A DNA stretch of 64,000 nucleotides from an uncultured Exiguobacterium sp. (GCA_913775715.1 CAJYMC010000007.1:186001-250000), one strand, 5' to 3'; shown: positions 17,561 through 27,038, counted from the stretch's first letter. Notes: generated by a model from the letters alone, not told the origin. Translations and numbers: made by a program.

Positions 17561-19345
17561 TTGGGACATCAAGAACATATCAAAGCAAAACTATCCCTTT
17601 TGCCGGATGAGCCAGGATGTTATCTGCACAAAAATGAATTCGGCGAAATCATCTATGTCGGAAAAGCAAAAAATCTCAAGAACCGAGTCCGCTCCTATTT
17701 CACGGGAGCACATGATATTAAGACAGAACGTCTCGTCGCGGAAGTCCGTGACTTCGAATACATCATCACAGCCAGTGAACTAGAAGCGTTATTGCTTGAG
17801 ATGACGCTAATTAAGAAACATGATCCGAAGTACAATATCATGTTGAAGGATGATAAGTCGTATCCGTACTTGAAAATTACGAATGAGACCTATCCCCGCC
17901 TGATCACAACGCGTAAGTTGAAAAAGGATGGCGGTCATTATTTTGGTCCTTATCCGAATGCGTATGCGGCGAACGAAACGAAACGTCTGTTAGATCGTTT
18001 ATATCCGCTACGTAAATGCCAGCCGATGCCGAAAAAACTTTGCCTGTACTACCACATCGGTCAGTGTCTCGGTCCATGTGAAATTCCGAATCTCGAGTCG
18101 GAACAAAAGACGCTCGTGTCGGAAATCCGCAGGTTCTTGTCCGGGGACACGAAGGAACTCGTCGAAAGCTTGAAACAGAAGATGGCGGAAGCAGCCGAGA
18201 CGATGGAATTCGAGCGAGCCGGAGAATTACGGGATCAAGTCCGAGCGATCGAGTCGATCATGAATAAACAAAACATGATCACAGCGGATCTGACGTCACG
18301 CGACGTATTCGGAATTCATGTCGATAAAGGTTGGATGTGTGTCCAAGTCTTCTTCCTTCGCGGCGGAAAGATGATCGAACGTGATGTCTCGCTTTTCCCG
18401 ATCTATGGTACGCCGGCAGAAGAGCTTGAGAGTTTCATCGTCCAGTTCTACGAAAAGAACATCAAACCAAGTGAAGTTTATGTACCGCCACTCGTTAATC
18501 AGCTACTGCTCAAAGAGGCGCTCTCGATTAAAATTCATGTTCCGGTCCGAGGATCAAAACGGAAATTACTTGATCTAGCAACGAAGAATGCTGAAAACGC
18601 GATCTCGGAACGCTTCGAGTTGTTAGCTAAAGATGAGAAACGGACCGTTCAGGCAGTCGAAGAACTCGCTGACGCGATCGACGTTCATCCATTGTCCCGG
18701 ATTGAGATCATCGATAATGCGAACATCCAAGGAGCGGATGCCGTATCGGCGCTCGTCGTCTTTGAAGACGGTAAACCACTGAAAAAAGAATACCGGAAGT
18801 TCAAGATCCGGACGGTTCAAGGACCGGATGACTATGAATCGATGCGGGAAATCGTTCGTCGGCGTTATCGACGGTTGTTACTTGAAGGAGCGCGCCTTCC
18901 GGACCTCGTCTTGATTGACGGAGGAGTCGGACAGTTGAATGCTGCTTTAGAAGTCATTCAAGATGAACTCGGCTTATCCCTGCCGGTCGGATCATTAAAA
19001 AAAGATGACAAACACCGGACGAGTCAGTTGTTGTTTGGAGAAGATGCTCGATTGATCGAACTCAGCCCACGTTCGAGCGCGTTTTATCTACTTCAGCGTA
19101 TGCAAGATGAGGTCCACCGATTCGCGATCACCTTCCACCGCTCGCTTCGTTCAAAAGGGATGACACGTTCATTACTCGACGAGATTCCGGGAGTCGGACC
19201 GAAACGACGCCAGCAGTTGATTCGTCATTTCGGATCGATGCGTAGCCTGCGACGTGCGACGATCGAACAGTTGGCGGAAGCAGGATTACCTGTCAAGTTA
19301 GCGGAAACCGTCGCTGAATATCTAAGTCAAGCGAATGAAGAATGA
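17561..19345 (+). CDS. uvrC: Excinuclease ABC subunit C
   Basis: A 594-residue nuclease that makes both incisions in UvrABC nucleotide excision repair. The N-terminal GIY-YIG domain has LPDEPGCYLHKNEFGEIIYV and GKAKNLKNRVRSYF. The UvrB-binding helix pair lies near residue 205, the RNase H-like C-terminal nuclease around DNANIQGADAVSALVVF and LVLIDGGVGQLN, and helix-hairpin-helix motifs at the end (EIPGVGPKRRQQLIRHFGS). The TTG at 17561 is chosen because AAGGAGA lies seven bases before it and the family N-terminus fits. The longer frame to 17459 runs into the promoter region of the divergent oxidoreductase. Confidence 0.95.
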   Translation: MGHQEHIKAKLSLLPDEPGCYLHKNEFGEIIYVGKAKNLKNRVRSYFTGAHDIKTERLVAEVRDFEYIITASELEALLLEMTLIKKHDPKYNIMLKDDKSYPYLKITNETYPRLITTRKLKKDGGHYFGPYPNAYAANETKRLLDRLYPLRKCQPMPKKLCLYYHIGQCLGPCEIPNLESEQKTLVSEIRRFLSGDTKELVESLKQKMAEAAETMEFERAGELRDQVRAIESIMNKQNMITADLTSRDVFGIHVDKGWMCVQVFFLRGGKMIERDVSLFPIYGTPAEELESFIVQFYEKNIKPSEVYVPPLVNQLLLKEALSIKIHVPVRGSKRKLLDLATKNAENAISERFELLAKDEKRTVQAVEELADAIDVHPLSRIEIIDNANIQGADAVSALVVFEDGKPLKKEYRKFKIRTVQGPDDYESMREIVRRRYRRLLLEGARLPDLVLIDGGVGQLNAALEVIQDELGLSLPVGSLKKDDKHRTSQLLFGEDARLIELSPRSSAFYLLQRMQDEVHRFAITFHRSLRSKGMTRSLLDEIPGVGPKRRQQLIRHFGSMRSLRRATIEQLAEAGLPVKLAETVAEYLSQANEE

Positions 19346-19346
19346 A

Positions 19347-19379
19347 AAAATGCCGTCCTCTTGAAGAGGGCGGCATTTT
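19347..19379. terminator. Bidirectional terminator after uvrC
   Basis: A 15-bp stem (19347-19361 with 19365-19379, one G-U pair) with an A tract on the left and a T tract on the right, so it serves uvrC and the convergent gene at 19387. Confidence 0.93.
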
Positions 19380-19386
19380 AAAATAA

Positions 19387-20001
19387 TTAGTTGTTGATGT
19401 ACTTCTCGTAGTATGAACCGAAGTCGCGCTGGTTCCACTGATGATAGTGACCTTGTAGCCACTCGAAGGATTGTTCAGACAACTCCTTGAATGTTTGCGG
19501 GACGTTCATATCGCCTTGGCGAAGACCACCGAGAATCGTGACCGAATGATTCAATGAGTTGTTCGCGAACTCGAGCATTTTTTGTCCTTCATATTGTTTT
19601 TCAGCGATGGCAAGCAATGTCTTATACAGATCCTTTACATGCTCTAGCTGTTTTTTATCTACGTCAATCGAATAGTGTTTGCCGCCAATCTCGAACTTGA
19701 TCTCTACATCGAGATCGACTGTTCCGGCTGTTTCGAACATGACATGGCGAATTGGATAATGTGCATACGGATAGCGGTAGAGTACACGTTTTGAACTGAC
19801 GGCACTTTCACCATCAAGGTGAATCAAAGCCAGATTCGTGAAGCAATACTCGTCAGATTTGGATTTGATCAAGAAGTAGATTTTCTCGCCGTCTTCATGC
19901 AAGACATAATCGTCAGCGGCTGCCTTGTCGAAATCATCAGGATGAATGACTTGTCCGATATCACTGAATCCCGTTAAATCTGCTGCTAGTTTTTTGAACA
20001 T
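19387..20001 (-). CDS. Bacterial PH-domain protein (YvbH-like)
   Basis: A 204-residue cytoplasmic protein. Residues 1-120 look like the bacterial pleckstrin-homology domain family (MFKKLAADLTGF, DEYCFTNLALIHLDGE, SSKRVLYRYPY), and the rest resembles the YvbH oligomerisation extension. No signal peptide or membrane segment is present. A strong GAGGAGG site precedes the start. It is a single gene with no functional partner nearby. No function is claimed. Confidence 0.75.
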   Translation of the reverse strand: MFKKLAADLTGFSDIGQVIHPDDFDKAAADDYVLHEDGEKIYFLIKSKSDEYCFTNLALIHLDGESAVSSKRVLYRYPYAHYPIRHVMFETAGTVDLDVEIKFEIGGKHYSIDVDKKQLEHVKDLYKTLLAIAEKQYEGQKMLEFANNSLNHSVTILGGLRQGDMNVPQTFKELSEQSFEWLQGHYHQWNQRDFGSYYEKYINN

Positions 20002-20118
20002 GTGAAGTTCCTCCTCGCGATTTGTGTACGAATGATTTTACGAGCACTTACTGAAAAAGGTTTCATGAATCTATTTCGATGTTGAAAATTAAGATTCCTG
20101 TCACGTTCTATGTAAAGT

Positions 20119-20538
20119 TCAACTGATTGGTTCAAGTGGATCTTTAGGATCGATTTGGACCGTGATTTGAACAAGCTCTTTATTCGTCTCAGCATATCCT
20201 TCCGCGACACATCCGTTAAAACGGGAGAACTGTTCAGCGAGGAAACCAGCTTCGAGTTGAAAGTAGCCTTGCGGTCGTTCATCTCTCGTCGTATCAGGAG
20301 GAGACAGCACGAACGAGATGACCGTTCCTTTACGTTTCTTGAGTTCGAGCATTCCCCAACCAGCTTGTTCAAAGAATGAGGTCAATTCAGATTCATCCAC
20401 GACAGGGAATTGACGCGCTAGACGTTTACCTGCCCAGTAGATGACTTGCCGATAATCCGATCCAAGAAGATCGGTCAGCACATAATCCCGGATCAATTCG
20501 ATTCCGAAAAGTGGTGTTTGATTTGGTGTAACATCCAT
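20119..20538 (-). CDS. yslB: YslB-like protein (DUF2507)
   Basis: A 139-residue soluble protein resembling B. subtilis YslB: LFGIELIRDYVLTDLLG, VIYWAGKRLARQFP and FQLEAGFLAEQ are typical segments. Two adjacent ATGs exist at 20541 and 20538. The second has better spacing (seven bases) from AGGAGTG at 20546-20552. In B. subtilis yslB lies just before sdhC. Here it keeps that place but is transcribed away from sdhC. Function unknown. Confidence 0.78.
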   Translation of the reverse strand: MDVTPNQTPLFGIELIRDYVLTDLLGSDYRQVIYWAGKRLARQFPVVDESELTSFFEQAGWGMLELKKRKGTVISFVLSPPDTTRDERPQGYFQLEAGFLAEQFSRFNGCVAEGYAETNKELVQITVQIDPKDPLEPIS

Positions 20539-20634
20539 CATGATTCACTCCTATCTGTGAACCATTATACCGAGATGATTCTAGCAGGTCATTGTTTTCC
20601 TGAAAAAATTTGCAGTTAAATGCAACGGCTCGGG

Positions 20635-20663
20635 TTGTCTTCTAAAAAGGACAGGAGTAAAAT
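20635..20663 (+). promoter_or_regulatory. Probable sdhCAB promoter
   Basis: TTGTCT (20635-20640), a 17-base spacer and TAAAAT (20658-20663). The start would lie near 20670, about 80 bases before sdhC. Confidence 0.5.
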
Positions 20664-20689
20664 AAGTGATGAAAAGACGAATTTCCTTA

Positions 20690-20703
20690 TGAAAGCGCTT
20701 TTC
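20690..20703. promoter_or_regulatory. cre-like site in the sdh leader
   Basis: TGAAAGCGCTTTTC keeps the central AAAGCGCTTT palindrome of CcpA sites and the TGWAANCG half, with two mismatches at the 3' end. It lies about 20 bases downstream of the expected start point, the place of a roadblock site for catabolite repression of the citric acid cycle. Confidence 0.5.
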
Positions 20704-20751
20704 TACCAAAATGCGCCAACGGTTGATTGGCAAACAAAAGGGGGGATTTGG

Positions 20752-21369
20752 ATGGCGAATCATCGTGATTTCGTGAGTCGTAAAATACACTCACTGCTCG
20801 GCGTCATTCCAATCGGGTTATTTTTACTTTCGCACTTAACGACGAACTACTTCATCGTACGTGGTGAGGAAGACTTCAATAAGGCCGCGGAATTCGTGGG
20901 GAGCGTTCCGTATCGACTGTTCTTAGAGATTTTTGTCATCTTCATTCCAATCATCTTGCACGGTGTCTATGGTGTGTACATCGCATTCACGGGTTCTGCG
21001 AACACGGGACGATATACATACTTCCGGAACTGGATGTATGTCTTGCAACGGTTCAGTGGTGTATTCCTTGTCGTGTTCATCACATGGCACGTTTGGGAGA
21101 CGCGGATTGCCGCTGCGATGGGAACAGAAGTTGATGCGAGCATGATGCAGAACATCGTCGATAACGGATTCATGTTAGCGTTCTATATCGTCGGGATCTT
21201 GGCGACGACATTCCACCTTGCGAACGGACTTTGGACGTTCTGCATCACATGGGGAATCACACAGTCACCAGCATCTCAACGAGCGATGTCTTACGTGGCA
21301 GCACTCGTATTCATCGGTTTATCGTTTGTAGGCGTACGCTCGATCTTAACGTTTGCAGGCGTGTTGTAA
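20752..21369 (+). CDS. sdhC: Succinate dehydrogenase cytochrome b558 subunit
   Basis: A 205-residue membrane anchor with about five spans and several conserved His residues for the two haems (HSLLGVIPIGLFLLSHL, ILHGVYGVY, TWHVWE, TTFHLANGLW). It fixes the SdhAB head to the inner face of the membrane and passes electrons to menaquinone. The ATG at 20752 follows a G-rich site with spacing six. The longer frame to 20620 would cover the cre-like site and the promoter. The length matches B. subtilis SdhC (202). Confidence 0.94.
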   Translation: MANHRDFVSRKIHSLLGVIPIGLFLLSHLTTNYFIVRGEEDFNKAAEFVGSVPYRLFLEIFVIFIPIILHGVYGVYIAFTGSANTGRYTYFRNWMYVLQRFSGVFLVVFITWHVWETRIAAAMGTEVDASMMQNIVDNGFMLAFYIVGILATTFHLANGLWTFCITWGITQSPASQRAMSYVAALVFIGLSFVGVRSILTFAGVL

Positions 21370-21388
21370 GGAAAGGGGAACTGACAAC

Positions 21389-23152
21389 ATGGCGAACAAG
21401 AATCTTGTCATCATCGGCGGAGGGCTTGCCGGTCTGATGGCTACGATAAAAGCAGCAGAGCAAGGCGTACCAGTTAAATTATTCTCACTCGTACCCGTCA
21501 AACGCTCACACTCTGTTTGTGCACAAGGCGGCATCAACGGAGCGGTCAATACGAAAGGGGAAGGGGATTCACCATACCAGCATTTCGATGACACAGTATA
21601 CGGTGGAGACTTCCTCGCAAATCAACCACCTGTTCAAAAAATGGCGGAAGCAGCGCCGAAAATCATCCATATGTTCGACCGAATGGGTGTCATGTTCAAC
21701 CGGACACCGGAAGGCTTACTCGACTTCCGTCGTTTCGGAGGGACGTTGCATCACCGGACGGCATACGCTGGAGCGACGACAGGACAACAACTGTTGTACG
21801 CATTAGATGAACAGGTTCGTAAGTTCGAAGCGCAAGGTTTGGTAGAAAAATATGAAGGATGGGAATTCCTTCGTGCCATCATCGATGACAATGGCATCTG
21901 TCGTGGAGCGGTTTGTCAAAACCTCCGGACGATGGAAATCGAGGCTTTTGCCGCGGATTCTGTCATCCTCGCGACAGGTGGTCCTGGGGTCATCTTCGGA
22001 AAATCGACGAACTCGGTCATCAACACAGGACAAGCGGCAGCTGCTGTCTATCGTCAAGGTGCGATCTATGCGAACGGTGAATTCATCCAGATTCACCCGA
22101 CTGCGATTCCTGGAGACGATAAATTACGTCTCATGAGTGAATCAGCACGTGGGGAAGGTGGTCGCGTCTGGACGTATAAAGACGGTAAGCCTTGGTACTT
22201 CCTCGAAGAAAAATATCCGGCATACGGAAACCTTGTTCCACGAGATATCGCGACACGCGAGATCTTCGACGTCTGTGTCAATCAAAAACTCGGCGTCAAC
22301 GGAGAAAACATGGTGTATCTGGATTTATCGCATAAAGACGCAAAAGAACTCGACGTCAAGCTCGGTGGGATTCTTGAAATCTACGAGAAGTTCGTCGGTG
22401 ATGATCCACGAAAAGTACCGATGAAAATCTTCCCAGCTGTTCACTATTCAATGGGTGGACTATGGGTCGACTACGATCAGATGACGAACATCCCTGGATT
22501 ATTCGCAGCTGGTGAATGTGATTACTCGATGCACGGTGGAAACCGTCTCGGAGCGAACTCGCTTCTTTCTGCGGTATACGGTGGAATGGTCGCTGGACCG
22601 TCAGCGATCGCCTATATGAATGAACTCGAGACATCGGTTCATGAGATGAGTGAAGACGTCGTCGAAGCGCATAAAATCGAAGAAATCAATCGTTTCAATG
22701 ATATCTTATCGATGGAAGGTACGGAAAACGCGTATCAAATCCACCGTGAGCTCGGAGAAATCATGACAGACAACGTTACGGTCGTACGTTATAACGATAA
22801 ACTCGAAGAGACACTGACAAAAATCAAGGAACTCCGCGATCGGTTCACGCGTATCTCGGCAACGGATACAGCACGCTGGAGTAACCAAGGAGCATCATTC
22901 ATTCGTCAGCTTGATCACATGCTTGATTTAGCCGAAGCGATTACACTTGGTGCGTTAAAACGTGACGAGAGTCGCGGGGCGCACTACAAGCCGGAATTCC
23001 CGGAACGTAATGATGAACAGTTCTTGAAAACGACGATGGCACGCTATACGAATGGTCATCCAGAAATCTTCTATGAAGACGTCGACACGTCGTTGATTCC
23101 GCCACGGAAACGCGACTACAGCAAGAAGTCGAAGAAAGAGGTGAAAGCATAA
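21389..23152 (+). CDS. sdhA: Succinate dehydrogenase flavoprotein subunit
   Basis: A 587-residue catalytic subunit. The FAD motif is VIIGGGLAGLMA, the covalent-flavin region RSHSVCAQGGING with its His, and catalytic residues lie in HPTAIPGDDKLRLMSESARGE (split here by family knowledge, not by a visible domain break). GGLWVDYDQMTNIPGLFAAGE and HGGNRLGANSL follow. The ATG at 21389 is preceded by AAGGAAAGGGG. The stop shares its last base with the sdhB start, giving tight coupling. It oxidises succinate to fumarate in the citric acid cycle. Confidence 0.96.
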   Translation: MANKNLVIIGGGLAGLMATIKAAEQGVPVKLFSLVPVKRSHSVCAQGGINGAVNTKGEGDSPYQHFDDTVYGGDFLANQPPVQKMAEAAPKIIHMFDRMGVMFNRTPEGLLDFRRFGGTLHHRTAYAGATTGQQLLYALDEQVRKFEAQGLVEKYEGWEFLRAIIDDNGICRGAVCQNLRTMEIEAFAADSVILATGGPGVIFGKSTNSVINTGQAAAAVYRQGAIYANGEFIQIHPTAIPGDDKLRLMSESARGEGGRVWTYKDGKPWYFLEEKYPAYGNLVPRDIATREIFDVCVNQKLGVNGENMVYLDLSHKDAKELDVKLGGILEIYEKFVGDDPRKVPMKIFPAVHYSMGGLWVDYDQMTNIPGLFAAGECDYSMHGGNRLGANSLLSAVYGGMVAGPSAIAYMNELETSVHEMSEDVVEAHKIEEINRFNDILSMEGTENAYQIHRELGEIMTDNVTVVRYNDKLEETLTKIKELRDRFTRISATDTARWSNQGASFIRQLDHMLDLAEAITLGALKRDESRGAHYKPEFPERNDEQFLKTTMARYTNGHPEIFYEDVDTSLIPPRKRDYSKKSKKEVKA

Positions 23153-23958
23153 TGGCGACACCACTCGAATCATCTACTACGCAAAAATCGGTTCAATTCA
23201 TCGTTCAACGTCAAGATGGACCTGATGGTAAACCGTATGATGAAGCGTTTGAAATTCCGTACCGTCCGAACATGAACGTCATCTCTGCTCTAATGGAGAT
23301 TCGCCGGAATCCTGTGAATGCAGCCGGTGAAAAAACGACACCGATCAACTGGGACATGGGCTGTCTAGAAGAAGTATGTGGCGCTTGTTCGATGGTCATC
23401 AACGGTACACCACGTCAGTCATGTACGGCACTCGTTGATAAACTCGAACAACCGATCCGTCTTCAGCCGATGCAGACGTTCCCGATCGTTCGTGACCTTC
23501 AAGTCGACCGTCAGCGTATGTTCGATGCGTTGAAAAAGGTTAAAGCATGGGTCCCAATCGATGGAACGTACGATTTAGGACCAGGACCGCGTATGCCAGA
23601 GAACAAACGCCAATGGGCATATGAGTTATCGAAATGTATGACTTGTGGTGTGTGTCTTGAGGCATGTCCGAACGTCAACGATCGTTCGACATTCATCGGG
23701 CCGGCACCGATCTCACAAGTTCGTCTATTCAACTCGCATCCAACAGGTGCCTTCCATAAGGAAGAACGCCTTGAAGCGTTGATGGAAGACGGCGGAATCA
23801 TGCAGTGTGGTAACGCTCAAAACTGTGTTGAGGTTTGTCCGAAAGGGATTCCGCTGACGACTTCGATCGCAGCGATGAACCGTCAGACGACACTTCATTC
23901 ATTCAAGAAGTTCTTCGGCAGTGACGAAGGACGAACAGGTGAAGCGGTTAGTTCATAA
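23152..23958 (+). CDS. sdhB: Succinate dehydrogenase iron-sulfur subunit
   Basis: A 268-residue subunit with the three classical clusters: CLEEVCGACSMVINGTP plus a later Cys for [2Fe-2S], CMTCGVCLEACP for [4Fe-4S], and CGNAQNCVEVCPKG for [3Fe-4S]. It passes electrons from the flavin to SdhC. It overlaps the sdhA stop by one base and is followed by a terminator, so sdhCAB forms one operon. It is slightly longer than the B. subtilis form, mostly at the C-terminus. Confidence 0.96.
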   Translation: MATPLESSTTQKSVQFIVQRQDGPDGKPYDEAFEIPYRPNMNVISALMEIRRNPVNAAGEKTTPINWDMGCLEEVCGACSMVINGTPRQSCTALVDKLEQPIRLQPMQTFPIVRDLQVDRQRMFDALKKVKAWVPIDGTYDLGPGPRMPENKRQWAYELSKCMTCGVCLEACPNVNDRSTFIGPAPISQVRLFNSHPTGAFHKEERLEALMEDGGIMQCGNAQNCVEVCPKGIPLTTSIAAMNRQTTLHSFKKFFGSDEGRTGEAVSS

Positions 23959-23964
23959 ATTATT

Positions 23965-23991
23965 AAAGAAGGAGCTTGCTCCTTCTTTTTT
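23965..23991 (+). terminator. Terminator after sdhB
   Basis: AAAGAAGGAGC (23965-23975) pairs with GCTCCTTCTTT, closed by a very short loop, then a T run. Confidence 0.88.
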
Positions 23992-24014
23992 CATTCAGAC
24001 AGGAGGAACTCATT

Positions 24015-24470
24015 GTGCGCGTACCAGCTTACATTCCAGAACTCGAATCATGGCTTGAACAGATGAAACATGGCACACGACTCGACGTCGCCGTTCGTTT
24101 CGCGGAGACGGATGCCTATGGTCATATGAATAACCGGGTACCGTTCGTCTATTTTGAGGACGTTCGGACATTGATGTTAGAGGAAACAGGATACTCACTT
24201 GCAGAAGACGGCATCATCGTCGTTGCGGATGCCCAGTGTAATTACATTCGCCAAGTCTATCCACGGGCTCGTCTCGCTGTCTATGCCTATCCAGTACATG
24301 TAGGTAGTGCGTCGTGTGATGTCCATTACGCGGCGTTTGATGAGCAGGGTGAACTGATGTTCACAGGACGGACATCGATGGTACAAATCGACCGTGCCGG
24401 CAAAGCATTCCCATGGAGTGAGACATATAAAAATTCCTTGCAGAATCGCTTCGAATCCGTTATCATTTGA
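24015..24470 (+). CDS. Acyl-CoA thioesterase, hot-dog fold (YsmA-like)
   Basis: A 151-residue protein of the 4HBT hot-dog family. [19 protein letters not shown] carries the Asp and the HMNN motif of the 4-hydroxybenzoyl-CoA-type active site. The GTG at 24015 follows AGGAGG (24001-24006) by eight bases. B. subtilis has ysmA in the same place after sdhB. It probably hydrolyses an acyl-CoA, but the substrate is unknown. Confidence 0.85.
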   Translation: MRVPAYIPELESWLEQMKHGTRLDVAVRFAETDAYGHMNNRVPFVYFEDVRTLMLEETGYSLAEDGIIVVADAQCNYIRQVYPRARLAVYAYPVHVGSASCDVHYAAFDEQGELMFTGRTSMVQIDRAGKAFPWSETYKNSLQNRFESVII

Positions 24471-24535
24471 TAATGAGTTCACATATTCGAAAACGACTCA
24501 CTAGTACGTTATTAGTGAAGGGAGATTTCTTAATC

Positions 24536-24799
24536 ATGGAAAAAACATTCAAAGTCATCGCGGATTCAGGCATTCACGCTCGTCCGGCTACTCAGCTCGT
24601 CAACACAGCTTCTAAATTCCAATCAGATATCAACTTGGAATACAACGGGAAGACTGTCAACTTGAAGTCAATCATGGGTGTTCTTTCACTCGGAATCGCG
24701 AAAGATTCAGATATCAAAATCGTTGCAAACGGTGACGATGCTTCTGAAGCAATCACGACTCTTTCAGATATGCTGACTAGCGAAGGTCTTGCTCAGTAA
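24536..24799 (+). CDS. ptsH: Phosphocarrier protein HPr
   Basis: An 87-residue protein nearly identical in layout to B. subtilis HPr: [14 protein letters not shown] with the phosphorylated His15 (PTS phosphorelay) and [16 protein letters not shown] with the regulatory Ser46 (HPr kinase site, CcpA co-repressor). Crh has Gln at position 15, so this is true HPr. It is isolated: ptsI does not follow, and a terminator ends the transcript. A GGGAG site lies about ten bases before the ATG. It would drive sugar uptake and, with CcpA, the cre-like sites seen elsewhere in the window. Confidence 0.95.
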   Translation: MEKTFKVIADSGIHARPATQLVNTASKFQSDINLEYNGKTVNLKSIMGVLSLGIAKDSDIKIVANGDDASEAITTLSDMLTSEGLAQ

Positions 24800-24819
24800 T
24801 CCTGTAATCGTACATTCTC

Positions 24820-24850
24820 GGACGCCGGTCTTGCACCGTCGTCCTTTTTT
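24820..24850 (+). terminator. Terminator after ptsH
   Basis: A 10-base arm pair (24820-24829 with 24835-24844, one mismatch), loop CTTGC, followed by six T residues. Confidence 0.85.
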
Positions 24851-24885
24851 GTTACCATAAGGTAGAGAGAAAGAGGTGGAGAAGA

Positions 24886-25692
24886 GTGAATCGAGCGATT
24901 GGAGTACTGGATTCTGGAGTCGGTGGGTTGACGGTCGCACGTGAATTGATGCGACAGTTGCCCCATGAGCGAATCATCTATGTCGGGGATACATTGCGGT
25001 GTCCGTATGGTCCTCGTCCAGAAGAGGAGATTCGTGAGTTTACGTGGGAGATGATTGATTATCTCGTGCAACAAGATGTGAAGTTGATCGTGATCGCCTG
25101 TAACACAGCCACGGCTGTCGTTTTAAAAGAAGCGCGAGAACGTTTAAATATACCTGTCATCGGTGTCATTGATCCTGGAGCCCGTGCGGCAGTCAAAGTG
25201 ACGCGTACGAAACGAATCGGTGTCATTGGAACGAAGATGACGATTACAAGTAATTCCTATGAAAAGGCGTTACGCCACGTCGAAGGGCAAGTCGTCGTCG
25301 AATCTTTAGCGTGCCCGCCATTCGTTCCGCTCGTCGAGTCGATGCAGACAGATGGTGCGTACGTCGAACGTGTCGTTGCGAATACATTACGACCATTGAT
25401 GAACTACGATATGGATACATTGATCCTCGGGTGCACCCATTACCCACTCCTAGCAGATGTGATTGGACGGGTCATCGGACCAGGCGTCCAGCTGATCTCT
25501 TCAGGAGACGAGACAGCGCTCGAGGTAGCAGCACTACTTGATTACAATACGATTTCAGCAGATGTGACACAAATTCCGGAACATCGTTATTACGCGACAG
25601 GCGATATCCGCTCATTTGATCAGATTGCGACGGATTGGCTCGATCAGACCATCCATGCAGAGCGCATCGTGCTTGGAACGGAGGAAGATTAA
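24886..25692 (+). CDS. racE: Glutamate racemase
   Basis: A 268-residue enzyme that makes D-glutamate for peptidoglycan. GVLDSGVGGLTVARELMRQL starts the protein. The two catalytic cysteines are in ACNTATA (near 70) and GCTHYPLL (near 185). The GTG at 24886 follows AGAGGTGG. rph begins directly after its stop. In B. subtilis gerE precedes and ysmB-gerM follow this gene; none is present here. Confidence 0.95.
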   Translation: MNRAIGVLDSGVGGLTVARELMRQLPHERIIYVGDTLRCPYGPRPEEEIREFTWEMIDYLVQQDVKLIVIACNTATAVVLKEARERLNIPVIGVIDPGARAAVKVTRTKRIGVIGTKMTITSNSYEKALRHVEGQVVVESLACPPFVPLVESMQTDGAYVERVVANTLRPLMNYDMDTLILGCTHYPLLADVIGRVIGPGVQLISSGDETALEVAALLDYNTISADVTQIPEHRYYATGDIRSFDQIATDWLDQTIHAERIVLGTEED

Positions 25693-26448
25693 ATGCGGAT
25701 AGACCAACGAACGGCGGATCATCTCCGTCCTATTCAATTATCGATTGATATCAATAAACACGCAGAAGGTTCTGTCTTGATTGAACTGGGCGATACGAAA
25801 GTCCTCTGTACGGCGACCGTCGAGGAGAAGGTGCCACCGTTTCTTCGCGGTAAACGCCAAGGCTGGATCAATGCGGAATATTCGATGTTACCACGTGCGA
25901 CGGCTCAGCGGACCGCACGAGAAGCCGTCCGCGGCAAACAGACGGGACGGACGATGGAAATCCAACGTCTCATCAGCCGTTCGCTTCGGGCCGTCGTCGA
26001 TTTAGAGAAGCTTGGGGAACGAACAATCTGGATCGATTGTGATGTTATTCAAGCAGATGGTGGCACACGAACGGCATCGATCACTGGTGGTTTCTTGGCG
26101 CTCGTCCGGGCGGTCGATCAATTGATTCAAGCGGGAAAACTGACGGATACGCCAATCAAGGAAGGCATCGCAGCTATCTCAGTTGGAATTGTCGAGTCGA
26201 ATGTCTTGCTCGATTTATGCTACGAAGAGGACGCTGCGGCGGAAGTCGACTTCAATCTCGTCATGACCTCATCGGGCAAAATCGTCGAGATGCAAGCAAC
26301 AGGAGAAGAGTCGACATTTTCCCGTCAAGAGATGCTCGATATGCTCGAACTTGGGGAAAAAGGAATTAAGGAACTAATTAATGCTGGTCGAGATGCACTC
26401 GGTGTCTCTTGGTGGTATGTAGGAGAAGAAGTGGGGGAACATAGATGA
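25693..26448 (+). CDS. rph: Ribonuclease PH
   Basis: A 251-residue phosphorolytic 3' exonuclease that trims tRNA precursors. It begins [18 protein letters not shown] and contains the phosphate- and RNA-binding segments [18 protein letters not shown] and [11 protein letters not shown]. Its stop overlaps the rdgB start (ATGA). It matches the usual family length (about 245-255). Confidence 0.96.
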   Translation: MRIDQRTADHLRPIQLSIDINKHAEGSVLIELGDTKVLCTATVEEKVPPFLRGKRQGWINAEYSMLPRATAQRTAREAVRGKQTGRTMEIQRLISRSLRAVVDLEKLGERTIWIDCDVIQADGGTRTASITGGFLALVRAVDQLIQAGKLTDTPIKEGIAAISVGIVESNVLLDLCYEEDAAAEVDFNLVMTSSGKIVEMQATGEESTFSRQEMLDMLELGEKGIKELINAGRDALGVSWWYVGEEVGEHR

Positions 26449-27038
26449 AGGTCATCGTCGCAACACACAATGCAGGTAAAGTGAAGGAACTTGAAAGCAT
26501 GCTGGGTCGTCTCGGTTATACGGTCGAGTCGTTACTCGATCACGCTGATGCTCCGGAAACAGACGAAACAGGTGAGACATTCGAGGAAAATGCACTTTTA
26601 AAAGCAACAGAGGCAGCAGCCTACTTTGGTCACGCGGTACTTGCTGATGATTCAGGTCTTGAAGTCGATGCTTTAGATGGCGCTCCAGGCGTCTACTCAG
26701 CACGATTCGCGGGTCTTGAAAAGTCGGATGTGGCGAACAATGCTTTACTACTTGAAAAGTTAGAAGGTGTTCCGGAGGAAGAGCGAACGGCACGATTCGT
26801 TTGTGTACTCGCGCTAGCGAAACCAACTGGTGAGACATTGACGGTTCGTGGAACGGTGGAAGGGCGAATCGGTTTTGAAGCGACGGGTTCGAATGGATTC
26901 GGTTACGATCCATTGTTCGTCACGGCGAGCGGACAGACGGCTGCTGAGTTGACGAAAGAAGAAAAAGCGATGATTAGTCATCGTGGCAATGCATTGCGCA
27001 AGCTCGAACAGGACTTAACTACTTTCTTAGGAGTGTGA
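26445..27038 (+). CDS. rdgB: XTP/dITP pyrophosphatase (Ham1/RdgB)
   Basis: A 197-residue enzyme that hydrolyses ITP, dITP and XTP to keep them out of nucleic acids. [16 protein letters not shown] at the start, [31 protein letters not shown] and [11 protein letters not shown] are the conserved substrate- and Mg-binding motifs. It is coupled to rph by a four-base overlap and in turn overlaps the next gene. This rph-rdgB-ysnB order is standard in Bacillales. Confidence 0.95.
   Translation: MKVIVATHNAGKVKELESMLGRLGYTVESLLDHADAPETDETGETFEENALLKATEAAAYFGHAVLADDSGLEVDALDGAPGVYSARFAGLEKSDVANNALLLEKLEGVPEEERTARFVCVLALAKPTGETLTVRGTVEGRIGFEATGSNGFGYDPLFVTASGQTAAELTKEEKAMISHRGNALRKLEQDLTTFLGV

Noticed and set aside
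19986-20372. 128-codon minus-strand frame overlapping yslB
   Set aside because: It overlaps the YslB coding frame, has a basic random composition and lacks a ribosome binding site.
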